The position numbers and the translations under genes were made by a program. Of a stretch of 64,000 nucleotides of DNA, positions 27,372 through 40,489 are shown in pieces. The notes below the pieces were generated by a model that had not been told where the DNA came from, did no database searches, and saw only the letters and a program-made list of their open reading frames with translations. This DNA comes from Pseudomonadales bacterium. Lineage in GTDB: Bacteria; Pseudomonadota; Gammaproteobacteria; Pseudomonadales; DC-out160. The DNA lies in the NCBI GenBank assembly GCA_019090455.1, contig JAHRWA010000105.1:1-64000 (forward strand). The letters run 5' to 3'. Numbering within the stretch: the stretch's first letter is position 1; every line of letters begins with the position of its first letter.

Positions 27372-28316
27372 TTAATTTACAGGATCAGAGCTTGCTCTAA
27401 AACTGCGTTCTAATAGGTAAACACCAACAAAGCCAATCGCCATCAGTACGACACAAACAGCAATATGGGAGTCCTGCCCATTCAAACTTTCAAACTGAGA
27501 CGGTAATATATTATTTTGAATTAACGGGACCTCTACCCCATGGCTATTAGTCCGAGTTGAAACGGTATATTTCCAAGGCCAAACCTTATTTAGTGACCCC
27601 AACATAAACCCCGTCAATATTGCCAAAGTGATGTCTTGAAACTTTTTGAACATCCACGACAGCAAGTGAGAGAAACTCAATAGCCCAGTCCCGCACCCAG
27701 CAGCAAAAATCGCTAAGAACACAATATCCATTGATTTAATCGCTTCGATCACATGTCCATACATACCGAACAACAAAAGTATGAAGCTCCCGGATATTCC
27801 CGGCAATATCATTGCACAAATGGCAATGGATCCTGACACGAAAATAAACCATTCACTCACAACGGCCTCTGCTGGAGAAATCACAGTAATCCAATAAGCG
27901 ATCCCCGCTCCAAGCAACAACCCCAACCATTGCACTAACCCTTTTTTCTGAATCTGTTTAGCAATAATCCAAGAGGAGATAAGTATCAAACCAAAGAAAA
28001 ACGACCATAAATGCTCAGGGTAATTCGTTAATAAATGGCTAATCACTCTAGCGAAACTAGCGACACTCACGACAATACCCGACAGAAGTGTCACCATAAA
28101 AGTACCATTCACCTGCTGCCACACGGCAGCAAACCCTTCTTGTCGCCACACCACCAGCAATTTCGGGGAAATAGACCTTATCGAGTCCAACAGTTCCTGG
28201 TAAATTCCAGTGATAAATGCAACGGTACCACCCGATACTCCGGGTACAACATCAGCGGCTCCCATAGCCAACCCTTTAAGAAATAATAATAATGTAGGTA
28301 GTATCGACTTCATCAT
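27372..28316 (-). CDS. DUF368 polyprenyl-phosphate transporter
   Basis: A 314-aa inner-membrane protein with about eight hydrophobic segments. The duplicated Pro/Gly signatures GAADVVPGVSGGTVAFITG (about 19-37) and ILPGISGSFILLLFGMY are characteristic of DUF368. DUF368 proteins have been shown to recycle undecaprenyl phosphate across the membrane. The gene sits between pcm and nlpD, which is not its usual neighbourhood. Confidence 0.93.
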   Translation of the reverse strand: MMKSILPTLLLFLKGLAMGAADVVPGVSGGTVAFITGIYQELLDSIRSISPKLLVVWRQEGFAAVWQQVNGTFMVTLLSGIVVSVASFARVISHLLTNYPEHLWSFFFGLILISSWIIAKQIQKKGLVQWLGLLLGAGIAYWITVISPAEAVVSEWFIFVSGSIAICAMILPGISGSFILLLFGMYGHVIEAIKSMDIVFLAIFAAGCGTGLLSFSHLLSWMFKKFQDITLAILTGFMLGSLNKVWPWKYTVSTRTNSHGVEVPLIQNNILPSQFESLNGQDSHIAVCVVLMAIGFVGVYLLERSFRASSDPVN

Positions 28317-28321
28317 GTTAA

Positions 28322-29086
28322 TCAGGAAACTCCGCTTACAAAAGGCACAAATTTAACGGTCTCTAATACCGTCTCAGTAAAATCGTCTTCAGTTCTAACA
28401 ATCAGTTTTAGCTCTTGGCGCTCACCGCCAACAGGGATTACCATACGGCCACCGACAGCTAGCTGATCCAACAATTGTTCCGGCACCCGGTTCGGGGCCG
28501 CGGTCACCAAAATAGCGTCGAAGGGGCCTCGGTCTGCCCAACCAACTTCTTGCCCCACATGGCGAAGATACACATTACGTATGTTGAGGGAGCGCAATTT
28601 CTCACGCGCTCGTAAATGCAATTCTTTGATTCTCTCTACACTGTAAACTGAATCAAAAAACTGACTTAAAATCGCAGACTGGTATCCGGAGCCACTGCCA
28701 ATTTCCAACACCTTTTTTGGCGAGACGTTTTTAGACGAGGCTTTATCATCAATTCTCACTGACTCAGTGGCACCACTGACCAGCGATGTAGCAGACACCG
28801 ATGCGCTAGCTAACGACGCACCTGCTAATGATGTACCTGCCAACAGGGTTTCCGTCATTTTTGCCACAATGTAGGGCTGAGAAATCGTTTGATTGTAGCC
28901 AATAGGAAGAGCGGTATCTTCATAGGCTCGATGGGACAATGCCTCATCAATAAAAATATGCCTAGGCATATTTTGAATGACATCCAAAACTCTTAAATCG
29001 CAAATCCCTTGATCAGTCAGACGCTTAATCAATCGATCACGAGTTCGCTGAGACGTCATCCCAATGCCTTTAAACTGCCTTTGCAT
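28322..29086 (-). CDS. pcm: Protein-L-isoaspartate O-methyltransferase with repeat insertion
   Basis: A 254-aa enzyme that methylates isoaspartyl residues to start their repair. The family core is present: [18 protein letters not shown] (about 62-79), the AdoMet motif [11 protein letters not shown] (about 126-136) and [16 protein letters not shown]. Between them lies an extra stretch of about 35-40 residues (about 84-123) with a degenerate pentapeptide pattern [20 protein letters not shown], absent from the usual 210-225-aa enzyme. It lies where an exposed loop precedes the Rossmann fold. The usual surE neighbour is missing. Confidence 0.94.
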   Translation of the reverse strand: MQRQFKGIGMTSQRTRDRLIKRLTDQGICDLRVLDVIQNMPRHIFIDEALSHRAYEDTALPIGYNQTISQPYIVAKMTETLLAGTSLAGASLASASVSATSLVSGATESVRIDDKASSKNVSPKKVLEIGSGSGYQSAILSQFFDSVYSVERIKELHLRAREKLRSLNIRNVYLRHVGQEVGWADRGPFDAILVTAAPNRVPEQLLDQLAVGGRMVIPVGGERQELKLIVRTEDDFTETVLETVKFVPFVSGVS

Positions 29087-29264
29087 TTCTAATACCCTTC
29101 AGAGCTACGCTATCCATTCAATATAATCATGAAACCACAATTTTTATGAAACCCAGAATCGATGCAACCCTGAATTTATGCAACTAATGGTAGCGAAGTC
29201 TGTAACTATAAGAAAGAAACGTTTTCCGACGCAAGCCGTCCTCGCGATTTTCGATACTCCCACT

Positions 29265-30413
29265 TTAGTGCTTACCCAACTCTCTAATAAGAGCCGTAGC
29301 ATACGCGCCAGCAGGTAAGGCGAAATCTAAGATAAGATCATCTGCTTGCCAGGACCATTGCATATCACTAGGAACCGCGCGTAGGGAACGTCGCATAGAG
29401 TTCATTTTTTTCATTTTTTCATGCTTAAAGCACTGCGAGAAAGGTTCTAAAATACTTTTCTCTAGCAGCATTAGTTCCGTTTCATCAAGCCGCTTATCTC
29501 GGTCAGCCCCTTCTACTCTATTATCATCCAATCCTTTAAGATCGGAGCCATCAAGATCGGAGACACCAAAAAGCGGTCCCGTAGGATGTATATCCTTTTC
29601 CTGTAATCGAGTTTGTAGCGTATCCAGCTCACTATCTTCTACCTGAAAAACAGAATGACTGCCCGATAACATAATACGTTCACCCGGCAACAGCTGACTC
29701 CAGCTATCCCTTTTCACTCTCTCAGCCAGGACTTGATTAAAGAGATAACTTCTAATCGCTGACAAATAGAAACTGCGCATGGGTGGCTTTATTTTCTTCG
29801 CAGTAGGAGAGCTCAACCATTCCACGGCACGATTGACATTTTGATTATTTCGACCAAATCGTTGCTCTCCAAAAAAATTGGGGAATCCGTGTTGTTTAAT
29901 TTGTTCCAATTGCTGCTCTATCTTTTGCTTTCCCTCTCCGTCACCACCCTCTATATAGGTGAGACTACGCAGCCGAATCTGAAACGCGTTGGCAGTATGA
30001 ATACCTCGCCTAATTTTTTTCTGATGCCGTTTTGTATGAATAATTTTAATCTGCTCATCTGGGTTCTTATCATTCATTAATTGACAAAAACCCGCAGCAT
30101 TAAACTCTTCACCTATTCTAACGGGGATAGAAAACCACTGAGTTGTCACAGCATGACGATCTTTCAGCCCACTAAATCCAATATTAAGCAAACGAGTCGT
30201 TAGGAATTTGGAAAGCTGTTCAGCGATATTTTGCGTATTTAGACCTTCTTTTTGTAGCCATAAACATAAGTGTTCGCCCTCCCCCGTCAACTCAAACCCC
30301 AGCTGTTCGGTTACCACAAAATCCCCTAGCTGACTTTTAAATTGAAATGAAGATCCTGGGCCACCATAGACAAAGGGCCAATCGAAGGAATATACGGCGG
30401 GACTAGATGGCAT
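29265..30413 (-). CDS. truD: tRNA pseudouridine(13) synthase TruD
   Basis: A 382-aa synthase that isomerises U13 of tRNA-Glu. The catalytic Asp lies in GFSGLKDRHAVTTQWFS (about residue 84). NFFGEQRFGRNNQN marks the TRUD domain and the C-terminal LILDFALPAGAYATALIREL is conserved. A variable segment near residues 275-310 contains the repeat-like stretch SDLDGSDLKGLDD. It lies between ispF and pcm. Confidence 0.96.
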   Translation of the reverse strand: MPSSPAVYSFDWPFVYGGPGSSFQFKSQLGDFVVTEQLGFELTGEGEHLCLWLQKEGLNTQNIAEQLSKFLTTRLLNIGFSGLKDRHAVTTQWFSIPVRIGEEFNAAGFCQLMNDKNPDEQIKIIHTKRHQKKIRRGIHTANAFQIRLRSLTYIEGGDGEGKQKIEQQLEQIKQHGFPNFFGEQRFGRNNQNVNRAVEWLSSPTAKKIKPPMRSFYLSAIRSYLFNQVLAERVKRDSWSQLLPGERIMLSGSHSVFQVEDSELDTLQTRLQEKDIHPTGPLFGVSDLDGSDLKGLDDNRVEGADRDKRLDETELMLLEKSILEPFSQCFKHEKMKKMNSMRRSLRAVPSDMQWSWQADDLILDFALPAGAYATALIRELGKH

Positions 30414-30485
30414 GGCTCATTCCAGAAAGGTTGTTCGCATTCAAATAAAATTCAGGCTCAGCGGGGGAAAGGTTAGCATACGATT

Positions 30486-30968
30486 TCACTGACTAATTAA
30501 CGCCACCGCATGGACAGCAATACCCTCTTTTCTGCCGATATAACCTAGCTCTTCCGTTGTCGTTGCTTTTAGGTTCACCGCAGTTCGGGCAATCAATAAG
30601 TCTTCGGCAATATTATCCGCCATTGCATTTAAGTGGGGCTGCATTTTAGGCGCTTGTGCAATGATCGTCATATCGACATTAACAACACCGTAAGAACCCT
30701 CTTGAATCAAGCTCATCACGTGACGCAACAACTGTCGAGAATCAACGCCACTATACTTCGAATCAGTATCAGGGAAATGTCGCCCAATATCGCCTAAGCC
30801 CGCCGCACCCAACAACGCATCGCACAACGCGTGTAAAACCACGTCCCCATCAGAGTGCGCTATTAAGCCTCGCTCATAGGGAATTTTGACACCACCAAGA
30901 ACAAGATGATCGCCATCACCAAATTTATGAACGTCATATCCATGGCCAATACGAAAAGCAATCGTCAT
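30486..30968 (-). CDS. ispF: 2-C-methyl-D-erythritol 2,4-cyclodiphosphate synthase
   Basis: A 160-aa enzyme of the non-mevalonate isoprenoid pathway that cyclises CDP-ME 2-phosphate. The metal ligands are in [11 protein letters not shown] (Asp-x-His) with a further His in [36 protein letters not shown] is at the C-terminus. The start ATG shares one base with the ispD stop, so the two are translationally coupled. Confidence 0.98.
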   Translation of the reverse strand: MTIAFRIGHGYDVHKFGDGDHLVLGGVKIPYERGLIAHSDGDVVLHALCDALLGAAGLGDIGRHFPDTDSKYSGVDSRQLLRHVMSLIQEGSYGVVNVDMTIIAQAPKMQPHLNAMADNIAEDLLIARTAVNLKATTTEELGYIGRKEGIAVHAVALISQ

Positions 30969-31702
30969 TAATCGTGATCTCTTTGGTTACGTAAAAATAA
31001 TCCTGCGAGGGTTAGGTCTTCCGGACGCGTTATTTTAATATTATCCGGCGCGCCCTCCACCATGATAGGAAAAACACCCGCTCTCTCCATCGCAGCGGAC
31101 TCATCCGTTACCAAGACACCGTCCTTCAAGCTCGCTTGTATCGCAGATAACAAAGGTCTCAAGCGAAACATTTGCGGTGTCAAAGCATGCCAAAGATGAT
31201 TACGTTCCACGGTCTTAATAATGCAGCCATGGCTATCCGTGCGCTTCATGGTATCTCTGACAGAATATCCTAAAACACCACCATCACCGTTCTGCTTTAC
31301 TTTTCGAATTAACAATTCGATATCGTCTGTACGGACACAAGGCCGCGCCACATCGTGCACCAATACCCAATCGTCATCCGCTGCCCACTGTTCTAGTGCT
31401 AACAATCCATTCAGAACGCTATGGCAACGCTCTGCACCGCCTAATACTTTTTCAATTTTCGGATGAGAGGCCACATTTAAGGTAGGCCAAAAAGGATCAT
31501 CCTCGGCCAATGCAACCACCACTTTTTCTATTCGATCCATATCGATCAAACGGTTCAAAGTGGTTTCTAGAACAGTAACAGATTGCTTCACCTGAGGGGG
31601 GTAAGAGGGAAAAGTCAGATACTGCTTTGGTGTTGGTCCTCCCATTCGCTTCCCCACTCCCGCAGCGGGAACGATACACCAGTATCGAGATGAATCAGAC
31701 AT
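30968..31702 (-). CDS. ispD: 2-C-methyl-D-erythritol 4-phosphate cytidylyltransferase
   Basis: A 244-aa CTP-dependent cytidylyltransferase, third step of the methylerythritol phosphate pathway. The nucleotide-binding loop [19 protein letters not shown] (residues about 11-29), [11 protein letters not shown] and [12 protein letters not shown] are diagnostic. It is upstream of ispF in the same operon and downstream of ftsB. Confidence 0.98.
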   Translation of the reverse strand: MSDSSRYWCIVPAAGVGKRMGGPTPKQYLTFPSYPPQVKQSVTVLETTLNRLIDMDRIEKVVVALAEDDPFWPTLNVASHPKIEKVLGGAERCHSVLNGLLALEQWAADDDWVLVHDVARPCVRTDDIELLIRKVKQNGDGGVLGYSVRDTMKRTDSHGCIIKTVERNHLWHALTPQMFRLRPLLSAIQASLKDGVLVTDESAAMERAGVFPIMVEGAPDNIKITRPEDLTLAGLFLRNQRDHD

Positions 31703-31824
31703 GGGCTTTCCTTAACAATCTAAGCCTTAATAAATTAAGCCTTAATAATACGGACCGAAGCAATACAGGTTTTCGCAACACCAATCGCAGCGATAAAAAT
31801 ATTTCGCTAACGAGCAACCGACTA

Positions 31825-32106
31825 CTAATCTATGATTTGAAAAAAGGTTTCATCGGGTTTAATCATACCTAAATCGAGCCTGGCCCTTTCCTCTAATGCA
31901 TCAACACTATTTTGCAAAGCACTGACTTCAGCCATTAACAGCTCGTTACGATCTTCAAGCACCCGATTATTTTGACGCTGTGCATCAATGGAACCCTCTA
32001 ATTGCCAAATATGAGGCACGCTACCCTCGCCTACCCACAACTGCAAAGTCAGCGAGCTAAACAACATAATTTGAACAACGATAATAAACTTAGTAAAAAG
32101 ATTCAT
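31825..32106 (-). CDS. ftsB: Cell division protein FtsB
   Basis: A 93-aa bitopic inner-membrane protein of the FtsQLB division complex. One N-terminal membrane helix (about 5-22) is followed by a periplasmic coiled coil (NNRVLEDRNELLMAEVSALQ) and the conserved RARLDLGMIKPDETFFQI. It is downstream of eno and upstream of ispD, the conserved order. Confidence 0.96.
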   Translation of the reverse strand: MNLFTKFIIVVQIMLFSSLTLQLWVGEGSVPHIWQLEGSIDAQRQNNRVLEDRNELLMAEVSALQNSVDALEERARLDLGMIKPDETFFQIID

Positions 32107-32160
32107 TCCGTTAAATCATCCTTAGTCCGTCTTTGCGTTAAGTAGCCATCAGTCCACAAA

Positions 32161-36220
<4,060 letters not shown>

Positions 36221-36439
36221 CTACCTTCAAGATGATTGGAAAGGGAACAAAAAAGAAGTGTCATTAAATCGAATAAGACGGTGTTTAATTTTAACAGAAG
36301 GGGGTAGCTATCACAAATAATCAGATCAATTGGTGATGAAGAAAATGATCAAAGCCCGAGATACCCAGGTGGTATCCAAGCTGTATTCCGAGGGCTGCGA
36401 GTACCACGATGATACTCGCTATATCGAGATCGAATTAGA

Positions 36440-37237
36440 CTATTTACCTTGCCAAACAGGCTTTCTCTTCTCGGCAAAAGCCCGCGCACCTTCTTGAGCA
36501 TCGTCACTCGCATAGGCCTGGCGGTAAATACGCCATGCGGTTTCCAAACCGGCATCACAACCCACACTCATAGCCGTTAATATCGATTCCTTGCCCGCTA
36601 GCACGGAAAGCGGTGCATTATCACGAATTGTTTCAGCCAAGGCCTGTGCACGAGCGCGCACAGCATCGGGGTCAGACTCCAGGTAATTAATGAATCCCAA
36701 ATCATGGAACCGCTCTATAGGATAGAGATCAGCCGTTAACACCATCTCCATCAACAAAGGCTGCGGTATCATCCAAACTAGCGGTATCCCCCAAGGCGAA
36801 CCTCGACCAATCTTACTCTCAGTAATACCCACCTTAGAATTAACCAGCCCAACTCGAATATCGCAATTGAGGGCAAACATCATGCCTCCCGCGATTAAAT
36901 GTCCCGTCATCGCACCAATGATCGGCACCTGAACCTTACGCATCCGATGCTGAAAGGGATCTTTAACAAAGGTCAGCACATCTTCACCGGTATCTTGCTT
37001 CAGCTGTGCCGCTTGCTTCAAATCCATGCCCGCACAAAACGAACCGCAATCTGCTGAGGTCAGAATAACGACTCTGATACTGGGATCTAAATCGATTTTC
37101 TCCCAAATTTTAAACAAACCATTCGACACTTCAATGGATAAGGCATTACGTTGCTTTGGTCGATTGATAGTGACTGTGGCAATGCCATCCACCACTTCGA
37201 ACAATAAATCCTGATGCTCTTCGCTCTGGCTACTCAT
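36440..37237 (-). CDS. Enoyl-CoA hydratase/isomerase (crotonase) family protein
   Basis: A 265-aa crotonase-fold protein. The oxyanion-hole segments SFCAGMDLKQAAQL (about 65-78) and MTGHLIAGGMMFALNCDIRV (about 109-128) are present. It is the last gene of a minus-strand run with a lyase and two acyl-CoA carboxylase subunits. By analogy with the leucine (liu) and terpene (atu) clusters it would hydrate the carboxylated enoyl-CoA, but the substrate is not known. Its start overlaps the stop of the upstream lyase gene. Confidence 0.9.
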   Translation of the reverse strand: MSSQSEEHQDLLFEVVDGIATVTINRPKQRNALSIEVSNGLFKIWEKIDLDPSIRVVILTSADCGSFCAGMDLKQAAQLKQDTGEDVLTFVKDPFQHRMRKVQVPIIGAMTGHLIAGGMMFALNCDIRVGLVNSKVGITESKIGRGSPWGIPLVWMIPQPLLMEMVLTADLYPIERFHDLGFINYLESDPDAVRARAQALAETIRDNAPLSVLAGKESILTAMSVGCDAGLETAWRIYRQAYASDDAQEGARAFAEKRKPVWQGK

Positions 37238-38202
37238 ACTGCTTTCCTCTTATCTCTAATGACGTCTAATGTGCCCGTATGCATGACCCTTCCCATCAAG
37301 GATCGCCCGATAATAGTCTCAGCCATTCTGGCCGCCTCAATCAGCTTCGTTAAATCGATACCGGTTTCGATCCCAAGCTCATGGCACATCAGCACCATAT
37401 CTTCGGTGCAAATATTTCCCGCCGCAGTCATATCAGCGAAACAACCAAAGGGACAGCCGCCCAAGCCAGCAATGGAGCTATCGAAAAGATCCACTCCCAT
37501 TTCCAGTGCTGCAAAGAAATTGGCAGCCCCCATACCTCGGGTATCGTGAATATGCATGCCGATTCTGGAATCAGGTGCCATCTTTTGAACGAGGCCAACG
37601 CGTTTTTTCACTTCTACTGGATTCGCCCATCCCATCGTATCCGCTAGATAGATCGTGGGTATTTTGAGATTTCGTTCCGCACATAACGCATGGATAAATT
37701 CAACATTCTCCACCACCACTTCCAACGGAATCTCTCCCTGCATATTACAACCAAATGCAGTGAGTATATAAACCACATCAAGACTGACGCCATGACGAGC
37801 ATAAGCATCTAGCCAGCCAATCTGCTTCTGGCGCATATCCTCGATGCTGCAATTATTATTGCTCTTACAAAACGGTTCGCTGGTGTAAAGACAGAAAACA
37901 CCATCGAGGTCCACTTTCGGTGCCGCCGCCGCGCGCTCAAATCCATTTTCATTTAACCAAAGACCGGTATAACGCACACCTTCGGTTCTTTTGATCGCGC
38001 CAAATAAATCAGCGGCATCTGCCATTGCGGGTACCGCCTTGGGACTGACAAAGGAGGCAACCTGTATTTGCTTCAGTCCTGTGTCGCTCAGTGCATCGAT
38101 AAGCCCAACCCGCTCTTCTAAAGAAAATAATTTTTTCTCACTTTGAAAACCTTCTCTTGGCCCTTCTTCGTGAAATTCTACAAATTTAGGTAATTCACTC
38201 AT
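37234..38202 (-). CDS. HMG-CoA lyase-like protein
   Basis: A 322-aa HMGL-like TIM-barrel protein. HIHDTRGMGAANFFAALEMG gives the metal-binding His-x-His and GGCPFGCFADMTAAGNICTE the conserved catalytic Cys loop. The N-terminal signature is EEGPREGFQSEKK instead of the more usual DGLQNE, so it may act on a related 3-hydroxy-3-methyl acyl-CoA. The next gene overlaps it by 4 bases. The true start could also be a few codons downstream. Confidence 0.9.
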   Translation of the reverse strand: MSELPKFVEFHEEGPREGFQSEKKLFSLEERVGLIDALSDTGLKQIQVASFVSPKAVPAMADAADLFGAIKRTEGVRYTGLWLNENGFERAAAAPKVDLDGVFCLYTSEPFCKSNNNCSIEDMRQKQIGWLDAYARHGVSLDVVYILTAFGCNMQGEIPLEVVVENVEFIHALCAERNLKIPTIYLADTMGWANPVEVKKRVGLVQKMAPDSRIGMHIHDTRGMGAANFFAALEMGVDLFDSSIAGLGGCPFGCFADMTAAGNICTEDMVLMCHELGIETGIDLTKLIEAARMAETIIGRSLMGRVMHTGTLDVIRDKRKAV

Positions 38203-38336
38203 AACAAGCTCCTGTTTTTAACTCTCGTATATTGTTAGCTCTCACAAATCGTTAACACCTACATTTAAAATCCATCATTATTTAAACTGCAATCAACACT
38301 TAAACTTCATCAGTACAAAAGATTTGCCACGACGTC

Positions 38337-40487
38337 TTATTCACCCTTCACTTCCGCGACAAAACTATGGCGCTCTATCATGTCGCCTTCTTGACAATTG
38401 AGGCTAACGATCACACCATCACAAGGCGCTAACATGGACAACTCCATTTTCATGGATTCTTGAACCGCAATAAGATCGCCATTTTTGACTTTATCCCCGA
38501 CACTCACATTCACCTTAACCACTTGCCCCATAACCGGAGCGGTGACAGTTCCCTTGTTCGAACTGTTCTGCAATTTCTTTTCAAGACTGGAAATCAAATT
38601 CGCGGTCACGCTACCAATCGAAGTCTGCAACTCAATTTTGTTATCGCTAACGCCGTAGTTTGTCCGTAAGGTCAGCTCATCTGAAAAGCCCACCAAACAA
38701 CTTGCGCTCAGCGTTGGCCTCTCACCACTTTCATTTCGTTGCGCATCCAATTGCCGCATTGACCTATTGATCGCAGATGTTTCACTTGTTGTCGTTAAGT
38801 TAGCCCCAGTCGAATTAGTGGAAGTCACCGTTAAAGAATGCAATTCTTCGTCCACTAGAACTTGAAATTCGCCTGCATTATCCATCGAAGAAAAACGTAA
38901 GGTTTTTTCAACACCGCCAATGGAAATCACGTAAGGACCTTTCGTCGTAAAGGTGGTAACAAGAGACGCGTTATCTAAACGGTTCCCACCCATACGCCAA
39001 TTGGTGAAACGTTCTCTCGACCAAGGGTCTATCTGATGGCTATCGTTATTACCTCGATCAGACAAAAGGCGAATGATGCCGGCAATGGCATAAAACCGAG
39101 TATCCACCTCCTCCGCTAGCGTCAATCGTTCCAGTTCCTTATCGATAAAACTATTATCGATATCACCATCAATGACACGGGGTTCATTCAATAGCTTACT
39201 CAAGAAGGCGAGATTCGTATCCACCCCCTGAACAACGGCGCTTCTGATGGCGGTATCCAAAACGATTAGCGCCTGCTCTCTGTCTTTTTCATGACAGATC
39301 ACTTTCGCTATCATCGGATCGAAGAAAGGAGAAATTTCATCGCCAGCCGACACGCCATAATCAACACGAACCCCTCCAGCGTGAGCAAGGTCAGAGGCAA
39401 TATCAATCTGATCCACGATGCCACAGGAAGGCGTAAATCCATCACTCACATTCTCAGCGTAAACCCGAGCCTCAAGGGCATGACCTGAAATTTTAATATT
39501 CTGCTGTTCAACGGACAACGCCTCTGCATCAGCCGTTCGCAACTGCAATTCCACCAAATCAAAACCCGTCACCGCCTCCGTCACAGGGTGCTCTACTTGC
39601 AAACGAGGATTTAACTCAAGAAAAAAGAAGGCATCATCCTTTACTAAAAATTCCACCGTACCCAGACTGCGATACTCACACGCCTTGGCTATCTCAATTG
39701 CAGCGCTAGTGAGCTTATCTCTTAACGCCGGATTCAAAGCGATCGCTGGACTCTCCTCAATCACCTTCTGATGACGTCGCTGCAAAGAACATTCTCTTTC
39801 AAAAAAATGCAATGCATTGCCTTTCCCATCACCCAGTAACTGAACCTCAATATGTCTTGCGGCAGGTACATACTGCTCCACTAACAAATCGGGGACACCA
39901 AAAGCATTTTTTGCCTCTCGCATAGCCGACTCAATTTGTAATGGCAAATCCCCCGCAAGATCCAGCACTCGGATACCCCGTCCGCCACCGCCCGCAGTAG
40001 CCTTCAGCATGACGCCCGTTAAGTTGTCTTTATCAGCCAGGTCCTTTACCAACTCAGCAACCCAGACCTCAATAACAGCGGCATCACTGGAACCTTGCTC
40101 ACTGCCTTTGATAATAGGGATATTTAATTTCCGCACTTCCGCCTTTGCTGATGCCTTATCAGCAAAACGAGACATGGTCTCCGCATTGGGGCCAATAAAA
40201 ATCATCCCCGCCTGCTCGACGGCTTTAACAAAGTCAGGGTTTTCTGACAGGAATCCGATACCAGGATGAATCGCATCGGCTTGCGTCTTTTTCGCCGCCT
40301 CCACGATTGCCTCAATATCTAAGTATCCCTGCTTTGAGACAATCGACTCACCGATGGTCCGTACGTGCAACGCCGCTCTATCCGCGGGATCATGAACTGT
40401 TGCTGTCGCTATCCCCATGCGCTCACAAGTTCGATGTATCCTGCAGGCGATTTCTCCACGATTGGCAATTAGAATTTTTTTAATCAT
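38337..40487 (-). CDS. Acyl-CoA carboxylase, biotin carboxylase/biotin carrier subunit
   Basis: A 716-aa fusion. Residues about 1-450 are biotin carboxylase (KILIANRGEIACRIHRT, ATP-grasp loop KATAGGGGRGIRVL, catalytic ECSLQRRHQKVIEESPA). The C-terminal 75 residues are the biotinyl domain, with the biotinylated Lys in ESMKMEL. It supplies carboxyl-biotin to the beta subunit encoded just upstream. The domain layout matches methylcrotonyl- or geranyl-CoA carboxylase alpha; the central region is divergent and the substrate is not settled. Confidence 0.94.
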   Translation of the reverse strand: MIKKILIANRGEIACRIHRTCERMGIATATVHDPADRAALHVRTIGESIVSKQGYLDIEAIVEAAKKTQADAIHPGIGFLSENPDFVKAVEQAGMIFIGPNAETMSRFADKASAKAEVRKLNIPIIKGSEQGSSDAAVIEVWVAELVKDLADKDNLTGVMLKATAGGGGRGIRVLDLAGDLPLQIESAMREAKNAFGVPDLLVEQYVPAARHIEVQLLGDGKGNALHFFERECSLQRRHQKVIEESPAIALNPALRDKLTSAAIEIAKACEYRSLGTVEFLVKDDAFFFLELNPRLQVEHPVTEAVTGFDLVELQLRTADAEALSVEQQNIKISGHALEARVYAENVSDGFTPSCGIVDQIDIASDLAHAGGVRVDYGVSAGDEISPFFDPMIAKVICHEKDREQALIVLDTAIRSAVVQGVDTNLAFLSKLLNEPRVIDGDIDNSFIDKELERLTLAEEVDTRFYAIAGIIRLLSDRGNNDSHQIDPWSRERFTNWRMGGNRLDNASLVTTFTTKGPYVISIGGVEKTLRFSSMDNAGEFQVLVDEELHSLTVTSTNSTGANLTTTSETSAINRSMRQLDAQRNESGERPTLSASCLVGFSDELTLRTNYGVSDNKIELQTSIGSVTANLISSLEKKLQNSSNKGTVTAPVMGQVVKVNVSVGDKVKNGDLIAVQESMKMELSMLAPCDGVIVSLNCQEGDMIERHSFVAEVKGE

Positions 40488-40489
40488 AA

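Noticed and set aside
36336-36497. A 53-codon plus-strand ORF downstream of the crotonase gene
   Set aside because: It overlaps the 3' end of the crotonase gene antisense and no family is recognisable.
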